From the IMG/VR virus record IMGVR_UViG_3300035698_004611, positions 1 to 45,947 of that record: DNA of 45,947 nt; one strand, 5' to 3'. Every line of letters starts with the position of its first letter. Positions within the stretch are counted from its first letter, which is position 1. The stretch is from a virus. The notes beneath the pieces are model-generated. The model made no database searches and was not told the DNA's origin. It saw only the letters and a list, made by a program, of their open reading frames with translations. Position numbers and translations under genes: made by a program. Shown piece by piece: positions 13,398 to 20,439 of the stretch.

Positions 13398-13489
13398 TTA
13401 GTTTCTATCTGGGTAGAGAACTGCCCATACTAATGGCTTAGGCCACGGCGAACTATATGACAAGTGTTGCCTGCCCAGATAAAAGCTAA
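13398..13489 (+). ncRNA. Predicted structured RNA closed by a 19-base helix
   Basis: TTAGTTTCTATCTGGGTAG (13398-13416) pairs with the stretch at 13471-13489, which starts CTGCCCAGATA and ends AAGCTAA. The helix has one mismatch and two G-T pairs. The inside carries a smaller stem GCC..AT/ATGGC (about 13423-13437). The block TTTCTATCTGGGT is shared with the outer helix of the RNA at 1015-1242, and in both cases it pairs with a distant 3' partner. No coding frame is present. Function unknown. Confidence 0.5.
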
Positions 13490-13513
13490 TTTAAAACAAT
13501 TAACCAAAAACAA

Positions 13514-13828
13514 ATGAGCAAAAAATGTAAAGAGTGTAGGTATAATACATTTAAAACAGGTGCTTTCTTTACTTGTGGCAATTGCAAGCACTGGCTAAAC
13601 GATTACTTTGAACCAATAGAGGAGAAGGTAGAGAAAGTTTTTAGGGGAGTGGCAAGAACTTCCCAACCCCTAGAAGAATTGATAGAGGAGATAGGGAGAG
13701 GAAATATTGTTAAAGGAGTAATTTTGACGCTACAATCAATTGGAATGTGGATGGCGAGTATCGGTGATAGTCAAGCTTATGGTGAATCAATCAGACAAGC
13801 ATTATTAAACTTAAAAAAGAAGTTATGA
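13514..13828 (+). CDS. Zinc-ribbon hypothetical protein
   Basis: A 104-residue protein with CKECRYN near residue 5 and CGNCKHW near 21, followed by helices. It overlaps the next gene as ATGA. Family unknown. Confidence 0.6.
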   Translation: MSKKCKECRYNTFKTGAFFTCGNCKHWLNDYFEPIEEKVEKVFRGVARTSQPLEELIEEIGRGNIVKGVILTLQSIGMWMASIGDSQAYGESIRQALLNLKKKL

Positions 13829-14157
13829 AACACGGACACCCAGAGTTTTACAAAATATTAGATGAGCTTGGTGAATTACACAGCATAAAGAACAGGCAGT
13901 ATGCAACCCAAGACACCCCACTAGGAAACTTTAATAGGTGTGCTGATTTAATGAGCAAGTTGTTTTCTGATAAGATACCCAACAAACCACTAGCTGTTGC
14001 TATGGCTTTAATGGCTAAACAAGTTGACGGGGTCTATGAAATGGTGGGAGAGGATAAAAAAGACACCCCTGACGAGCTAGAGGACAAGTTTAAAGATATG
14101 GCTATCTATTCTATTATTTGTATGGTATTAATTAGAGAATATGAACGAGAAAGCTAG
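13825..14157 (+). CDS. MazG-like / all-alpha phage protein
   Basis: A 110-residue helical protein: HPEFYKILDELGELHSIKN, then TPLGNFNRCADL, KQVDGVYEMV and LEDKFKDMAIYSI. The pattern resembles phage all-alpha proteins that are often labelled MazG-like nucleotide pyrophosphohydrolases. The EExxE metal site typical of true MazG enzymes is not clear, so enzymatic activity is uncertain. Confidence 0.55.
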   Translation: MKHGHPEFYKILDELGELHSIKNRQYATQDTPLGNFNRCADLMSKLFSDKIPNKPLAVAMALMAKQVDGVYEMVGEDKKDTPDELEDKFKDMAIYSIICMVLIREYERES

Positions 14158-14296
14158 AATACTTTTAAGACGACTACTATTAGACGCTTATGTCCCCAAG
14201 GGTGCTTCTAAGGAATTTGAACGTGGGGCTACTTATTTACAAAAAGAATTATTTGAAAGGCTGGGGCGTTCGGGCAATTCTCAAGGGGAGAATTAA
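14141..14296 (+). CDS. Small hypothetical protein
   Basis: A 51-residue basic helical protein (KARILLRRLLLDAY) overlapping the previous gene by 17 bases. A G5/C6 hairpin (GGGGG-TTTA-CCCCC) follows it, about 14307-14320. Function unknown. Confidence 0.45.
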   Translation: MNEKARILLRRLLLDAYVPKGASKEFERGATYLQKELFERLGRSGNSQGEN

Positions 14297-14341
14297 GCGG
14301 CGTTGGGGGTTTACCCCCCTTTCTCGGCTGTATATAAAATT

Positions 14342-14569
14342 ATGAATAAAGGACACAGAGATAATATACTAAGTATTTTAGAGAAATATAGCAAAGCAAG
14401 ACCAAGTGTCATTTGGTATGACCCGACTAAATGTATGTGGTTTTCTTATAGAAGCGTGCCGTTCCCAATGATTACTGATGAGCAACTAGCAACATGCAAT
14501 AGTCATCTTGACCTTCCTATTAGGTTAGCTATGAGTCATTTAAGATTTGAACTTGGGTTTAATATTTAA
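14342..14569 (+). CDS. Hypothetical protein
   Basis: A 75-residue soluble protein (HRDNILSILEKYSKARPSV, then WYDPTKCMWFSYRSVPFP). The frame is open farther upstream, but the ATG after the G/C hairpin is the likelier start. Family unknown. Confidence 0.5.
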   Translation: MNKGHRDNILSILEKYSKARPSVIWYDPTKCMWFSYRSVPFPMITDEQLATCNSHLDLPIRLAMSHLRFELGFNI

Positions 14570-14605
14570 CCACAATCTGAAAATTTTTTAAGCATTAAAA
14601 CAATT

Positions 14606-14803
14606 ATGAATAAAAAAATACTACAACAACTTAGAGAGGAGACAGAGTTAGCCATTGGTCGAACAGAAATAGACGAGAGGTTGGCTACCAGAAAGCTGAT
14701 AGAACAACCAGACAATACTGTTTTTAGCACAATACAAAACGAAATGAAAGCTAAGAGAGCTTATCTTAAAGACAAACTAAAATTTATTGATGAAGAACTT
14801 TAG
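14606..14803 (+). CDS. Helical hypothetical protein
   Basis: A 65-residue charged, helical protein, possibly a coiled coil. Its 3' end overlaps by 14 bases the first fragment of the O-antigen-ligase-like gene. Function unknown. Confidence 0.5.
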   Translation: MNKKILQQLREETELAIGRTEIDERLATRKLIEQPDNTVFSTIQNEMKAKRAYLKDKLKFIDEEL

Positions 14804-14933
14804 TTGGTTTCCATTATTGGCTGTGATAGTTTACTATCCTAGCGTGTTATTCCCCTTTATCACCCCTAAAGTGGTGTTATTTCAGATTAGCGTGGCAATA
14901 TTATTAATCGTTTGGTTATGGAAAAAACATTAA
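14790..14933 (+). CDS. O-antigen ligase-like protein, N-terminal membrane fragment
   Basis: A 47-residue frame with two hydrophobic helices separated by SVLFPFITPKVVLFQ and ending WLWKKH. In Parcubacteria-type O-antigen ligases (Wzy_C family), as I know them, the first residues read nearly the same: a helix, FFPFITGK, then a second helix. The next helices of that family appear only at 15346, in a separate frame, after two unrelated small ORFs. Read together this is fragment 1 of 3. It may act as a split protein or be a relic. Confidence 0.55.
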   Translation: MKNFSWFPLLAVIVYYPSVLFPFITPKVVLFQISVAILLIVWLWKKH

Positions 14934-15190
14934 AAGATTGTGAGAAAATAGCAGAAAATATAACCCCAGCACAGGAGCTGTTTTTAACATTACTGAAAAG
15001 AAAAAAATGTATTTGGTGTAAGACTCAATTTCCAGACGGGATTATTAGAAAGACACCCAAACAGGACAAGGGATTAAACGCCTATGCTTGGTTTACTAAT
15101 GAATTTCTAGTTCACGCCCAAACAACACACGGATATTCACCAGATGTTGTTCAATATTTTTTAGAAGAAACTAATAAAAATGAAAAATAA
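14918..15190 (+). CDS. Hypothetical protein between ligase fragments
   Basis: A 90-residue protein with CIWC near residue 32 and a TTHGYSP segment, perhaps one zinc finger. It overlaps fragment 1 of the O-antigen ligase at its start and the next ORF at its end. No family recognised; it is not ligase-like. Confidence 0.55.
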   Translation: MEKTLKDCEKIAENITPAQELFLTLLKRKKCIWCKTQFPDGIIRKTPKQDKGLNAYAWFTNEFLVHAQTTHGYSPDVVQYFLEETNKNEK

Positions 15191-15356
15191 ATGTAAAAAG
15201 TCAATAGATGGCAAGCATAGTATGGAAAGGCGAATTATTCATAACGAGGAAATAGGATTTAGCAATACAATAGTGGACATAATACCTAGATATGCCAAAT
15301 ATTGTGTTAAGTGCAAAAAATGGGGAAAAATAGAAAAAGTATATTATGAAAAATAA
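15180..15356 (+). CDS. Small CxxC protein between ligase fragments
   Basis: A 58-residue basic protein with YCVKCKKWGK near its end, a common zinc-binding half site. It overlaps its neighbours on both sides, including the ATG of ligase fragment 2. Function unknown. Confidence 0.5.
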   Translation: MKNKCKKSIDGKHSMERRIIHNEEIGFSNTIVDIIPRYAKYCVKCKKWGKIEKVYYEK

Positions 15357-16308
15357 ACTAACAATAGCAATAGGAGCTTTTATTCTAGTTATGGCTGTTG
15401 CCTCTATTTTTGGTTTAGACCCGTCAAAATCTCTTTGGGGTGGATATGAGAGAGGAACTGGAATTTTCTTTCTACTCCACCTTTTCGGTTTTTACTGGCT
15501 GGTTAAAAAAGGCAATAAGAAACTAGCTGTTCAGGTATCAGTCGGACTGAGTGTTTTGATGTGTTTACACGCTCTAGCCCGGAAGTTAGGATTGCCAGTT
15601 GTTCAGAGTGGACGCATTAGAGTATCAGCCACAATGGGTAATCCGATATTCCTTGCCTCTTATTTAGTCTTGAACTTCTACCTAGCTCTCTATTTAATGC
15701 GTAATATAATAAGGCGTATTCCTAAGAGCAAGATGTGGCAGTTTATCACTCTAGGATTTGTAGTTTTACTACAGTTATACACAATTTATTTGACTGGCAC
15801 CAGAGGTGCATATCTAGCACTAATGGTGTCTATACCGCTTTTGTTTGTATTCTACTTGAAGAAGAAGATACCAGCGATTATAGCTTTGGTAATTATCGTG
15901 TCTGGTGGGTTATACTTCCTAACCTCTTACAAGCAAGGAACTATTAAAACTAGGATAGCTTCTTATAAAATAGGCTATCAGGCAGTGAACTCACCCAAAC
16001 ATTTGATTATAGGTTATGGAGCAGAGAACTACTCACAAATTTTTAACCGCTACGCTACCCCAGAAACTATAAAGATTGACCCCTTTTTTGATAAAGCCCA
16101 CAATATAGTTATAGATGTGTTTGCTAACGCTGGTCTTTTAGGACTTCTAGCTTATCTCTCAATCTTTGTTTTTGCTATCATTAAGCTGTGGAAGAAGAAA
16201 GACTGGCTTTTGATCTGTGCCTTAGTAGCTTACTTTACCCAAAACTTCTTTGCCTTTGATACCCCAGTGTCTTACATTACTTTCTTTTTATTATTAGGAA
16301 TATTATAA
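15346..16308 (+). CDS. O-antigen ligase-like membrane protein, central fragment
   Basis: A 320-residue protein with about nine hydrophobic segments. Diagnostic blocks are GLDPSKSLWGGYERGTGI (23-40), SATMGNPIFLASYL, YLTGTRGAYLAL, FFDKAHNIVIDVFANAGLLG and ALVAYFTQNFFAFDTPVSY. These match the Wzy_C/O-antigen ligase family in the form carried by Parcubacteria, by memory and not by search. The family joins polysaccharide units to a lipid carrier at the outer face of the membrane. Full-length relatives carry two more N-terminal helices and a C-terminal TPR part, found here in ORFs 14790 and 16467. A surface-altering role against superinfection is inferred. Confidence 0.7.
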   Translation: MKNKLTIAIGAFILVMAVASIFGLDPSKSLWGGYERGTGIFFLLHLFGFYWLVKKGNKKLAVQVSVGLSVLMCLHALARKLGLPVVQSGRIRVSATMGNPIFLASYLVLNFYLALYLMRNIIRRIPKSKMWQFITLGFVVLLQLYTIYLTGTRGAYLALMVSIPLLFVFYLKKKIPAIIALVIIVSGGLYFLTSYKQGTIKTRIASYKIGYQAVNSPKHLIIGYGAENYSQIFNRYATPETIKIDPFFDKAHNIVIDVFANAGLLGLLAYLSIFVFAIIKLWKKKDWLLICALVAYFTQNFFAFDTPVSYITFFLLLGIL

Positions 16309-16312
16309 AACT

Positions 16313-16480
16313 ATGAAAAACAAAGAAATAAAAGAACTAGAAAAAATCTGGAGAGAACTTTACAAGATGTTTGATGAGGCAGATATGTTGTGGAATAGTA
16401 ATTCAATTTGTAAGGGAATAACAGAAGCATACACGAGCTGGAAATTAAGAAAATTATTTGATAAAAATGAAAATAATTAA
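16313..16480 (+). CDS. Small helical protein between ligase fragments
   Basis: A 55-residue charged helical protein (EIKELEKIWRELYKMF). It starts four bases after ligase fragment 2 and overlaps fragment 3 by 14 bases. No family recognised. Confidence 0.5.
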   Translation: MKNKEIKELEKIWRELYKMFDEADMLWNSNSICKGITEAYTSWKLRKLFDKNENN

Positions 16481-16853
16481 AACAATTCTACTACTCCCCG
16501 CTATTTGGTTTTCGGTTTCCTATTTTCTAGGTGGATACTACGCTATCAGATATGACCCTATAAACTACGACAAGGCAGTTTCTTTTGCACACTACGACAA
16601 TGATATAGTTAGAATATTCACTAACAGAACAATGACTTTAATGAATTTAGCGACCCCCCAATTAAAGCTGATAATGCTTGCCAAACTATTAAACGAGAAC
16701 GAGAGGGTAGCTGGAAACAACCTGAGAATAAACGCAAACTTAGTTAGTCTTTATCTTTTGGTCGGAGATAAAGTTAGGGCTCAAAAAACATTAAATAAAA
16801 TGATTCTTCTAAGCCCTGGAAGGATTGAAACCTATAAAAAAATGTATGAATGA
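16467..16853 (+). CDS. O-antigen ligase-like C-terminal TPR fragment
   Basis: A 128-residue protein. One membrane helix (about 4-25) is followed by AIRYDPINYDKAVSFAHYDN and a helical repeat ending KVRAQKTLNKMILLSPGR. In Parcubacteria-type O-antigen ligases the last membrane helix is followed by just such a TPR-like tail with an A..LSP.R motif. The fragment starts at an ATG inside the preceding small ORF; an in-frame TTG at 16458 is less likely. It is fragment 3 of 3. Confidence 0.55.
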   Translation: MKIIKTILLLPAIWFSVSYFLGGYYAIRYDPINYDKAVSFAHYDNDIVRIFTNRTMTLMNLATPQLKLIMLAKLLNENERVAGNNLRINANLVSLYLLVGDKVRAQKTLNKMILLSPGRIETYKKMYE

Positions 16854-17067
16854 GCCAACTATCTGTTCAAAAATTATTATCACATTCTTTTTCTTAGCAT
16901 TATTCGTAATGTTTATACTTTTGTTCTTACCACCTTTTATAATGCAAAAAGAAATGCAAGGCAGTAGTTATGACAGTAAATGCGATTGCTATGTAGTGGA
17001 CGGCATCATAAGAGTAGAGGGTGGTTGTCAATATTGCAACAATATACAATTAAAAATAATTAAATGA
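16846..17067 (+). CDS. Small membrane protein with Cys-rich tail
   Basis: A 73-residue protein with one membrane helix (about 10-30) and an outside-type tail holding CDC and CQYC. It overlaps its neighbours on both sides. Function unknown. Confidence 0.5.
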   Translation: MNEPTICSKIIITFFFLALFVMFILLFLPPFIMQKEMQGSSYDSKCDCYVVDGIIRVEGGCQYCNNIQLKIIK

Positions 17068-17279
17068 ATAAAATAAAAAGCCCAGAATTTCAATTCGGAC
17101 TTGTGATTGGTATCGTTATAACTTTCCTCTTTTGTTTAGCGTTTTCTACTAAGTATTTATATGTAGACTTCGACAACGAGCTAGGAGAGAAAAAGTCTTA
17201 TCCTATTGATGAAGTATTAGGGTCTCTTTTTGACGGGGAGATTAAAATAATGGAAGCTATCAACGAGAAGTGCGATTAG
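17064..17279 (+). CDS. Small single-helix membrane protein
   Basis: A 71-residue protein with a helix at about 12-28 and an acidic C-terminal part. Its stop overlaps by four bases the end of the leftward HNH gene, so the two transcription units converge here without a visible terminator. Confidence 0.5.
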   Translation: MNKIKSPEFQFGLVIGIVITFLFCLAFSTKYLYVDFDNELGEKKSYPIDEVLGSLFDGEIKIMEAINEKCD

Positions 17280-17848
17280 TTTCCGACCCCCTCGATTCTA
17301 TCTAGTGGCAGGGATTTGCCAGCCTCTTGGATGTGCCCATTTTGTTTATGTATTTCTTTATGGCATTTCTTACATAAAGTAATTCCATTATTAGTATCAA
17401 ATCTTAATTCGGGGTTATCTGCAAAAACCATTTTGTGGTGGGCTTCTAGTCGTGCTTTGTGATTTCCCTTAACATTACACATTTGACAAGTCCAATTATC
17501 TCTTTTATATACCCTATTTCTCCACTCTCTATATTCTCTTCCGCCCCTGATTATCTGGTTCTCGGTTGATACTCCGCCACGCCACATTGGATTTTTATTA
17601 CCCATTCTTGAACGGCTTACCTTGTCCTGAGCCTCTTTTTTAAACATAGGATTATCTTTTTTCATTCGTTCAATGAAAGCTTCAGTTCTATTACCCCAAG
17701 ATTGAGGATTTTCCACCCATGCTTTTTTCATAGCAATTCCAATATTATCCCTAGTCTGCTTACTTCGTTTTTGACCGAGATTGGATTGGCGAATTTTTTC
17801 TATAGTTTCTTGACTATGTGGTTTGTGTTTATATACTCCTTTGGGCAT
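17276..17848 (-). CDS. NUMOD3-HNH homing endonuclease
   Basis: About 190 residues from the ATG at 17848. The N-terminus MPKGVYKHKPHSQETIEKI and the segment MGNKNPMWRGG are NUMOD3-type DNA-binding repeats. The catalytic part has REWRNRVYKRDNWTCQMC, AHHKMVF, ITLCKKCHKEIH, the complete C..C-HH-C..CH nuclease core. It lies on the minus strand, in contrast to most genes, and is the last gene of the leftward operon. It looks free-standing, since no intron core is seen around it. A start 13 codons upstream is possible but less likely. Confidence 0.85.
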   Translation of the reverse strand: MPKGVYKHKPHSQETIEKIRQSNLGQKRSKQTRDNIGIAMKKAWVENPQSWGNRTEAFIERMKKDNPMFKKEAQDKVSRSRMGNKNPMWRGGVSTENQIIRGGREYREWRNRVYKRDNWTCQMCNVKGNHKARLEAHHKMVFADNPELRFDTNNGITLCKKCHKEIHKQNGHIQEAGKSLPLDRIEGVGN

Positions 17849-17906
17849 ATAGGCATTATAGTTCATTAAAAGAAAAAAGGCAAACAATTAACTGCTCTTT
17901 CAATGG

Positions 17907-18065
17907 CTATAAAATAACCCCTGCATCTTTTAATTCCCAATAACGCAAGACTAGAGTAATAACAAAGAGAACAGCCCCAACACCCCACAGAAAGAGCAAG
18001 ATATTATCTAGCTTTCTTTGTCTTATTAATTGTCTTTGATATTCTTTTGTGTTTGCAATATGCAT
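17907..18065 (-). CDS. Small single-helix membrane protein
   Basis: A 52-residue protein with a basic head (YQRQLIRQRKL) and one hydrophobic helix (about 21-41). It follows the next gene of the leftward operon by 14 bases. Function unknown. Confidence 0.55.
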   Translation of the reverse strand: MHIANTKEYQRQLIRQRKLDNILLFLWGVGAVLFVITLVLRYWELKDAGVIL

Positions 18066-18079
18066 ATTAGTTTATTTAA

Positions 18080-18262
18080 TTATATTATACGCATAACTTC
18101 ACCGCTTCTAGCTTTTTCTTGCCATTTTTCAATAAGTTTATGTTTTTTTACTTTAAAATTGAGACTATCATCATTTTTAACAGATACTCTTTCCAGTAAT
18201 GATAGCTCCTTATTATTAGTCAAAATTTCAGCACACTTTAAACAATTTTTATGATTTAACAT
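18080..18262 (-). CDS. Small basic protein with CxxC
   Basis: A 60-residue protein starting NHKNCLKCAEILTNN, then a charged helical stretch. It is the first gene after the leftward promoter at 18411-18383 and so may be an early or control gene, but it has no clear DNA-binding motif. Confidence 0.5.
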   Translation of the reverse strand: MLNHKNCLKCAEILTNNKELSLLERVSVKNDDSLNFKVKKHKLIEKWQEKARSGEVMRII

Positions 18263-18382
18263 ATCTTTGAGTTTAATTATTTATGACGCAAGGGGGAAGT
18301 TCGCACCTCCCCGCCCCGCCGTCTCTGCTGTGGTTTCGTGTTATTGAACATACCCGCCACAACTGACCTCCTCATCTATTTA

Positions 18383-18411
18383 ATACTATCAAACAAAACA
18401 AACCTTGTCAA
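18383..18411 (-). promoter_or_regulatory. Leftward promoter
   Basis: On the minus strand TTGACA (18411-18406) and TAGTAT (18388-18383) are 17 bases apart, a near-consensus sigma70 promoter. The leader before the first gene is about 110 bases and holds a hairpin GGGGAGGT/ACTTCCCC (about 18295-18315). A DnaA box lies about 20 bases upstream of the -35. Confidence 0.7.
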
Positions 18412-18429
18412 GAGTCTATACCGTCAAAC

Positions 18430-18890
18430 TGTGGATAACTCTTGCAGACATATTAAACAAAGAGCGTGCTAGAGTTATATTGTCTAGTATTAAGCACCTT
18501 GTATGGCTTCAAAAAATAAGATAGAATAAAATCAATCCAATGATACAACTAAATTTAATTAAATATTGGGGCGGGAACTGATTTTAGTTTTCCGTTTTTT
18601 TTGTTTTCTAGAGGGTATATAAAAGAGCTATTCATTTTAAAACTTCGGTTTTAATAATAAGCTAAAGAGGGGAACACCCGATTACTTTATACCCCCTCTA
18701 AAGAACAAAAGAGTTCTTAAGGGACACAGTAGCAGTGTGATTAATTTCAAGATGCTACCGACCGACCGAGCGACCGACCATACTGATAAAAATTTAAGTT
18801 AAATTTTAACAGCTTTGACCTATACAAGATTATAGGGCTGGATATATTATCAGGGGGAGGGAGTGAAGGGAAGGGAAGGGCGTGGGTAAT
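18430..18890. other. Gene-free control region, candidate origin
   Basis: The 700-base stretch 18263-18962 holds no gene. It contains a perfect DnaA box (TGTGGATAA, 18430-18438) and a weak hairpin with eight T (about 18577-18600). Four adjacent hairpins follow: TTAAAAC-TTCG-GTTTTAA (18637-18654), AGAGGGG/CCCCTCT (18666-18699), AAGAAC/GTTCTT (18701-18718) and ACAC/GTGT (18724-18738). Next is a tandem ACCG array (18757-18779), and then six runs of at least three G (18853-18886) able to form a quadruplex. It separates the leftward operon from the rightward packaging genes. Origin function is inferred. Confidence 0.5.
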
Positions 18891-18962
18891 ATTACGTTAG
18901 GTTAGTTATAAGTAAACTTAGTAGTAATCAGTCTCTATTAGTAATCATTCCTATTAAGCTAT

Positions 18963-19163
18963 ATGAATAATATAATTGATACTATAGACGCTAAAGAGCT
19001 AGCCAAGACAGTTTTAATGAAAGACCAAAAAGGAAAGTGTTACTATTGCGAGCAAGACAAAGGGATACTATTCTTACAAAGGAAGTTAAATGATAGCGAG
19101 CAGATACTAAGGAACCTATGTTTAGCTTGTCCTCAATGTGTAGATTTAAGCAAGGCATTATAA
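18963..19163 (+). CDS. Zinc-ribbon hypothetical protein
   Basis: A 66-residue protein with CYYCEQ near 26 and CLACPQC near 53. It is the first gene right of the control region. Family unknown. Confidence 0.6.
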   Translation: MNNIIDTIDAKELAKTVLMKDQKGKCYYCEQDKGILFLQRKLNDSEQILRNLCLACPQCVDLSKAL

Positions 19164-19221
19164 CCTAATAGAGATATAAACTCGTTAGAGGGTATAAATA
19201 ACTATAAATAAACTAGAAGAT

Positions 19222-19392
19222 ATGCGAATATTTCAATTATTAGAAAATATCAAAACTATACCAGCAGGTAAAACTATAAACCAACAGATTAAAAGAGAGA
19301 TAAAAGCTCAAAAGAAAGTATCAAGGGCTGGAAAATTAAGAATACTACAATTTACCATTAAAGATGACAAAAATGCCAGCACCAAAGGGTAA
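19222..19392 (+). CDS. Small basic hypothetical protein
   Basis: A 56-residue basic protein (FQLLENIKTIPAGKTINQQI) that overlaps the start of the terminase small subunit by 29 bases. Function unknown. Confidence 0.45.
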   Translation: MRIFQLLENIKTIPAGKTINQQIKREIKAQKKVSRAGKLRILQFTIKDDKNASTKG

Positions 19393-19888
19393 TCAATTCG
19401 CTAGAAAGAATAGGAAGTTCAAAACAGCCAAACAGCTTGAAAATAGGATTCAGGAGTATTTTGATTATTGCGATTTAAAGGTTATAAGTAGAAAAAGGAA
19501 TAGAAAGGGAGAAGTAGTAGAAGAACTAACAGTACCTTATACGTGGATAGGATTAAGTGCCTTTTTAGGTATAGATGATTCAACTATTAGAAGGTATAGA
19601 TTAAGGAGCAGACCAGAGGTTTTAAAGCTAAAGAAAGACGTTTTGACGAAGGAGGAGTATAATAATGATAAGAAGATTCACACACTATTAAAAAGAACCC
19701 GCCAATATCTAGACGCTAATATGACAGAAAATGCCTTAACGGGGAAGTCTAACCCTATATTCTCAATGTTTGTAATGAAGAACCATTTTGGCTATGCAGA
19801 TAAGCAAGAGATAGACCACACAAGCAAGGGCAAGGAAGTTAAGGGCTTTAATATCACAGTAAGCGAGGATAAACCAGATAATGAGTAG
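19364..19888 (+). CDS. Terminase small subunit
   Basis: A 174-residue protein starting MTKMPAPKGNQFARKN, an opening common in phage small terminases. It continues with QLENRIQEYFDYCD, a helix-turn-helix region (YTWIGLSAFLGIDDSTIRRY), then IFSMFVMKNHFGYADKQEI, the usual C-terminal block. It recognises the packaging site and feeds DNA to the large subunit at 20440. An 18-codon frame (19881-19937) overlaps its end and may be chance. Confidence 0.8.
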   Translation: MTKMPAPKGNQFARKNRKFKTAKQLENRIQEYFDYCDLKVISRKRNRKGEVVEELTVPYTWIGLSAFLGIDDSTIRRYRLRSRPEVLKLKKDVLTKEEYNNDKKIHTLLKRTRQYLDANMTENALTGKSNPIFSMFVMKNHFGYADKQEIDHTSKGKEVKGFNITVSEDKPDNE

Positions 19889-19957
19889 TATGTTTATACC
19901 TGTAGAACCCTTAGAGGCTAATACAGAGCGTCATTAAACCATTAAATAAGCTAAAAC

Positions 19958-20314
19958 ATGACTAAAACATGTAAAGTATGCGGTTCAGAGTATGAAGCAA
20001 CGCGTAAGACTAGCCAGTTTTGCAGTGCTAATTGCAGACAACAACATAAAAGAGGGCTTAGCGTGACACAACCCGAAGAAGTTAGCGTGACAAAAGATAG
20101 CGTGACACCTCATAGCGTAACAGATCGGGATGACGTCAAGAAGTTAAACCGTGATGATTTATATACTGCCATACAATCTTATACTGGTGATGAGTGGATA
20201 GACAGTCCAGAATATTTTGAGCTTATAAGAAGACTTGAAACATGGAATAAAGAGCAATTGAAGGATTATATTGTGCCTGTGAGGTTTACAGACGAATTAG
20301 CAAAGCGTAAGTGA
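19958..20314 (+). CDS. Zinc-finger protein with SVT repeats
   Basis: A 118-residue protein. The start CKVCGSEYEATRKTSQFCS followed by NCRQ is a CxxC..CxxxC zinc finger seen in small phage and plasmid DNA-binding proteins. It is followed by four SVT repeats coded by near-identical DNA (TTAGCGTGACA at 20058, 20082, 20098 and 20113). The C-terminus is helical. Its place between the two terminase genes hints at a role in packaging or in its regulation. Confidence 0.6.
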   Translation: MTKTCKVCGSEYEATRKTSQFCSANCRQQHKRGLSVTQPEEVSVTKDSVTPHSVTDRDDVKKLNRDDLYTAIQSYTGDEWIDSPEYFELIRRLETWNKEQLKDYIVPVRFTDELAKRK

Positions 20315-20401
20315 GCTGGCAAGGTGACCGCTCGTCGTGTTGGTATATATAGTTAGTAGTCCAATCACAATTTTTTCTAATTAAAAAGAGAGTTACCCTA
20401 C

Positions 20402-20430
20402 TTGACAAAAAGGTTAGTAATATATGTAAT
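20402..20430 (+). promoter_or_regulatory. Promoter before the large terminase gene
   Basis: TTGACA (20402-20407), 17-base spacer, TGTAAT (20425-20430). The ATG at 20440 lies only about ten bases beyond, so the transcript would have almost no leader. Confidence 0.6.
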
Positions 20431-20439
20431 TTTTAAAGA

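Noticed and set aside
18030-18254. Rightward 74-codon frame opposite the leftward operon
   Set aside because: The minus-strand genes have a promoter, tight spacing and CxxC or membrane features. The plus frame is their shadow.
18757-18779. CRISPR-like array
   Set aside because: The ACCG repeats are four-base tandem units without spacers. No cas genes or true arrays were seen anywhere.
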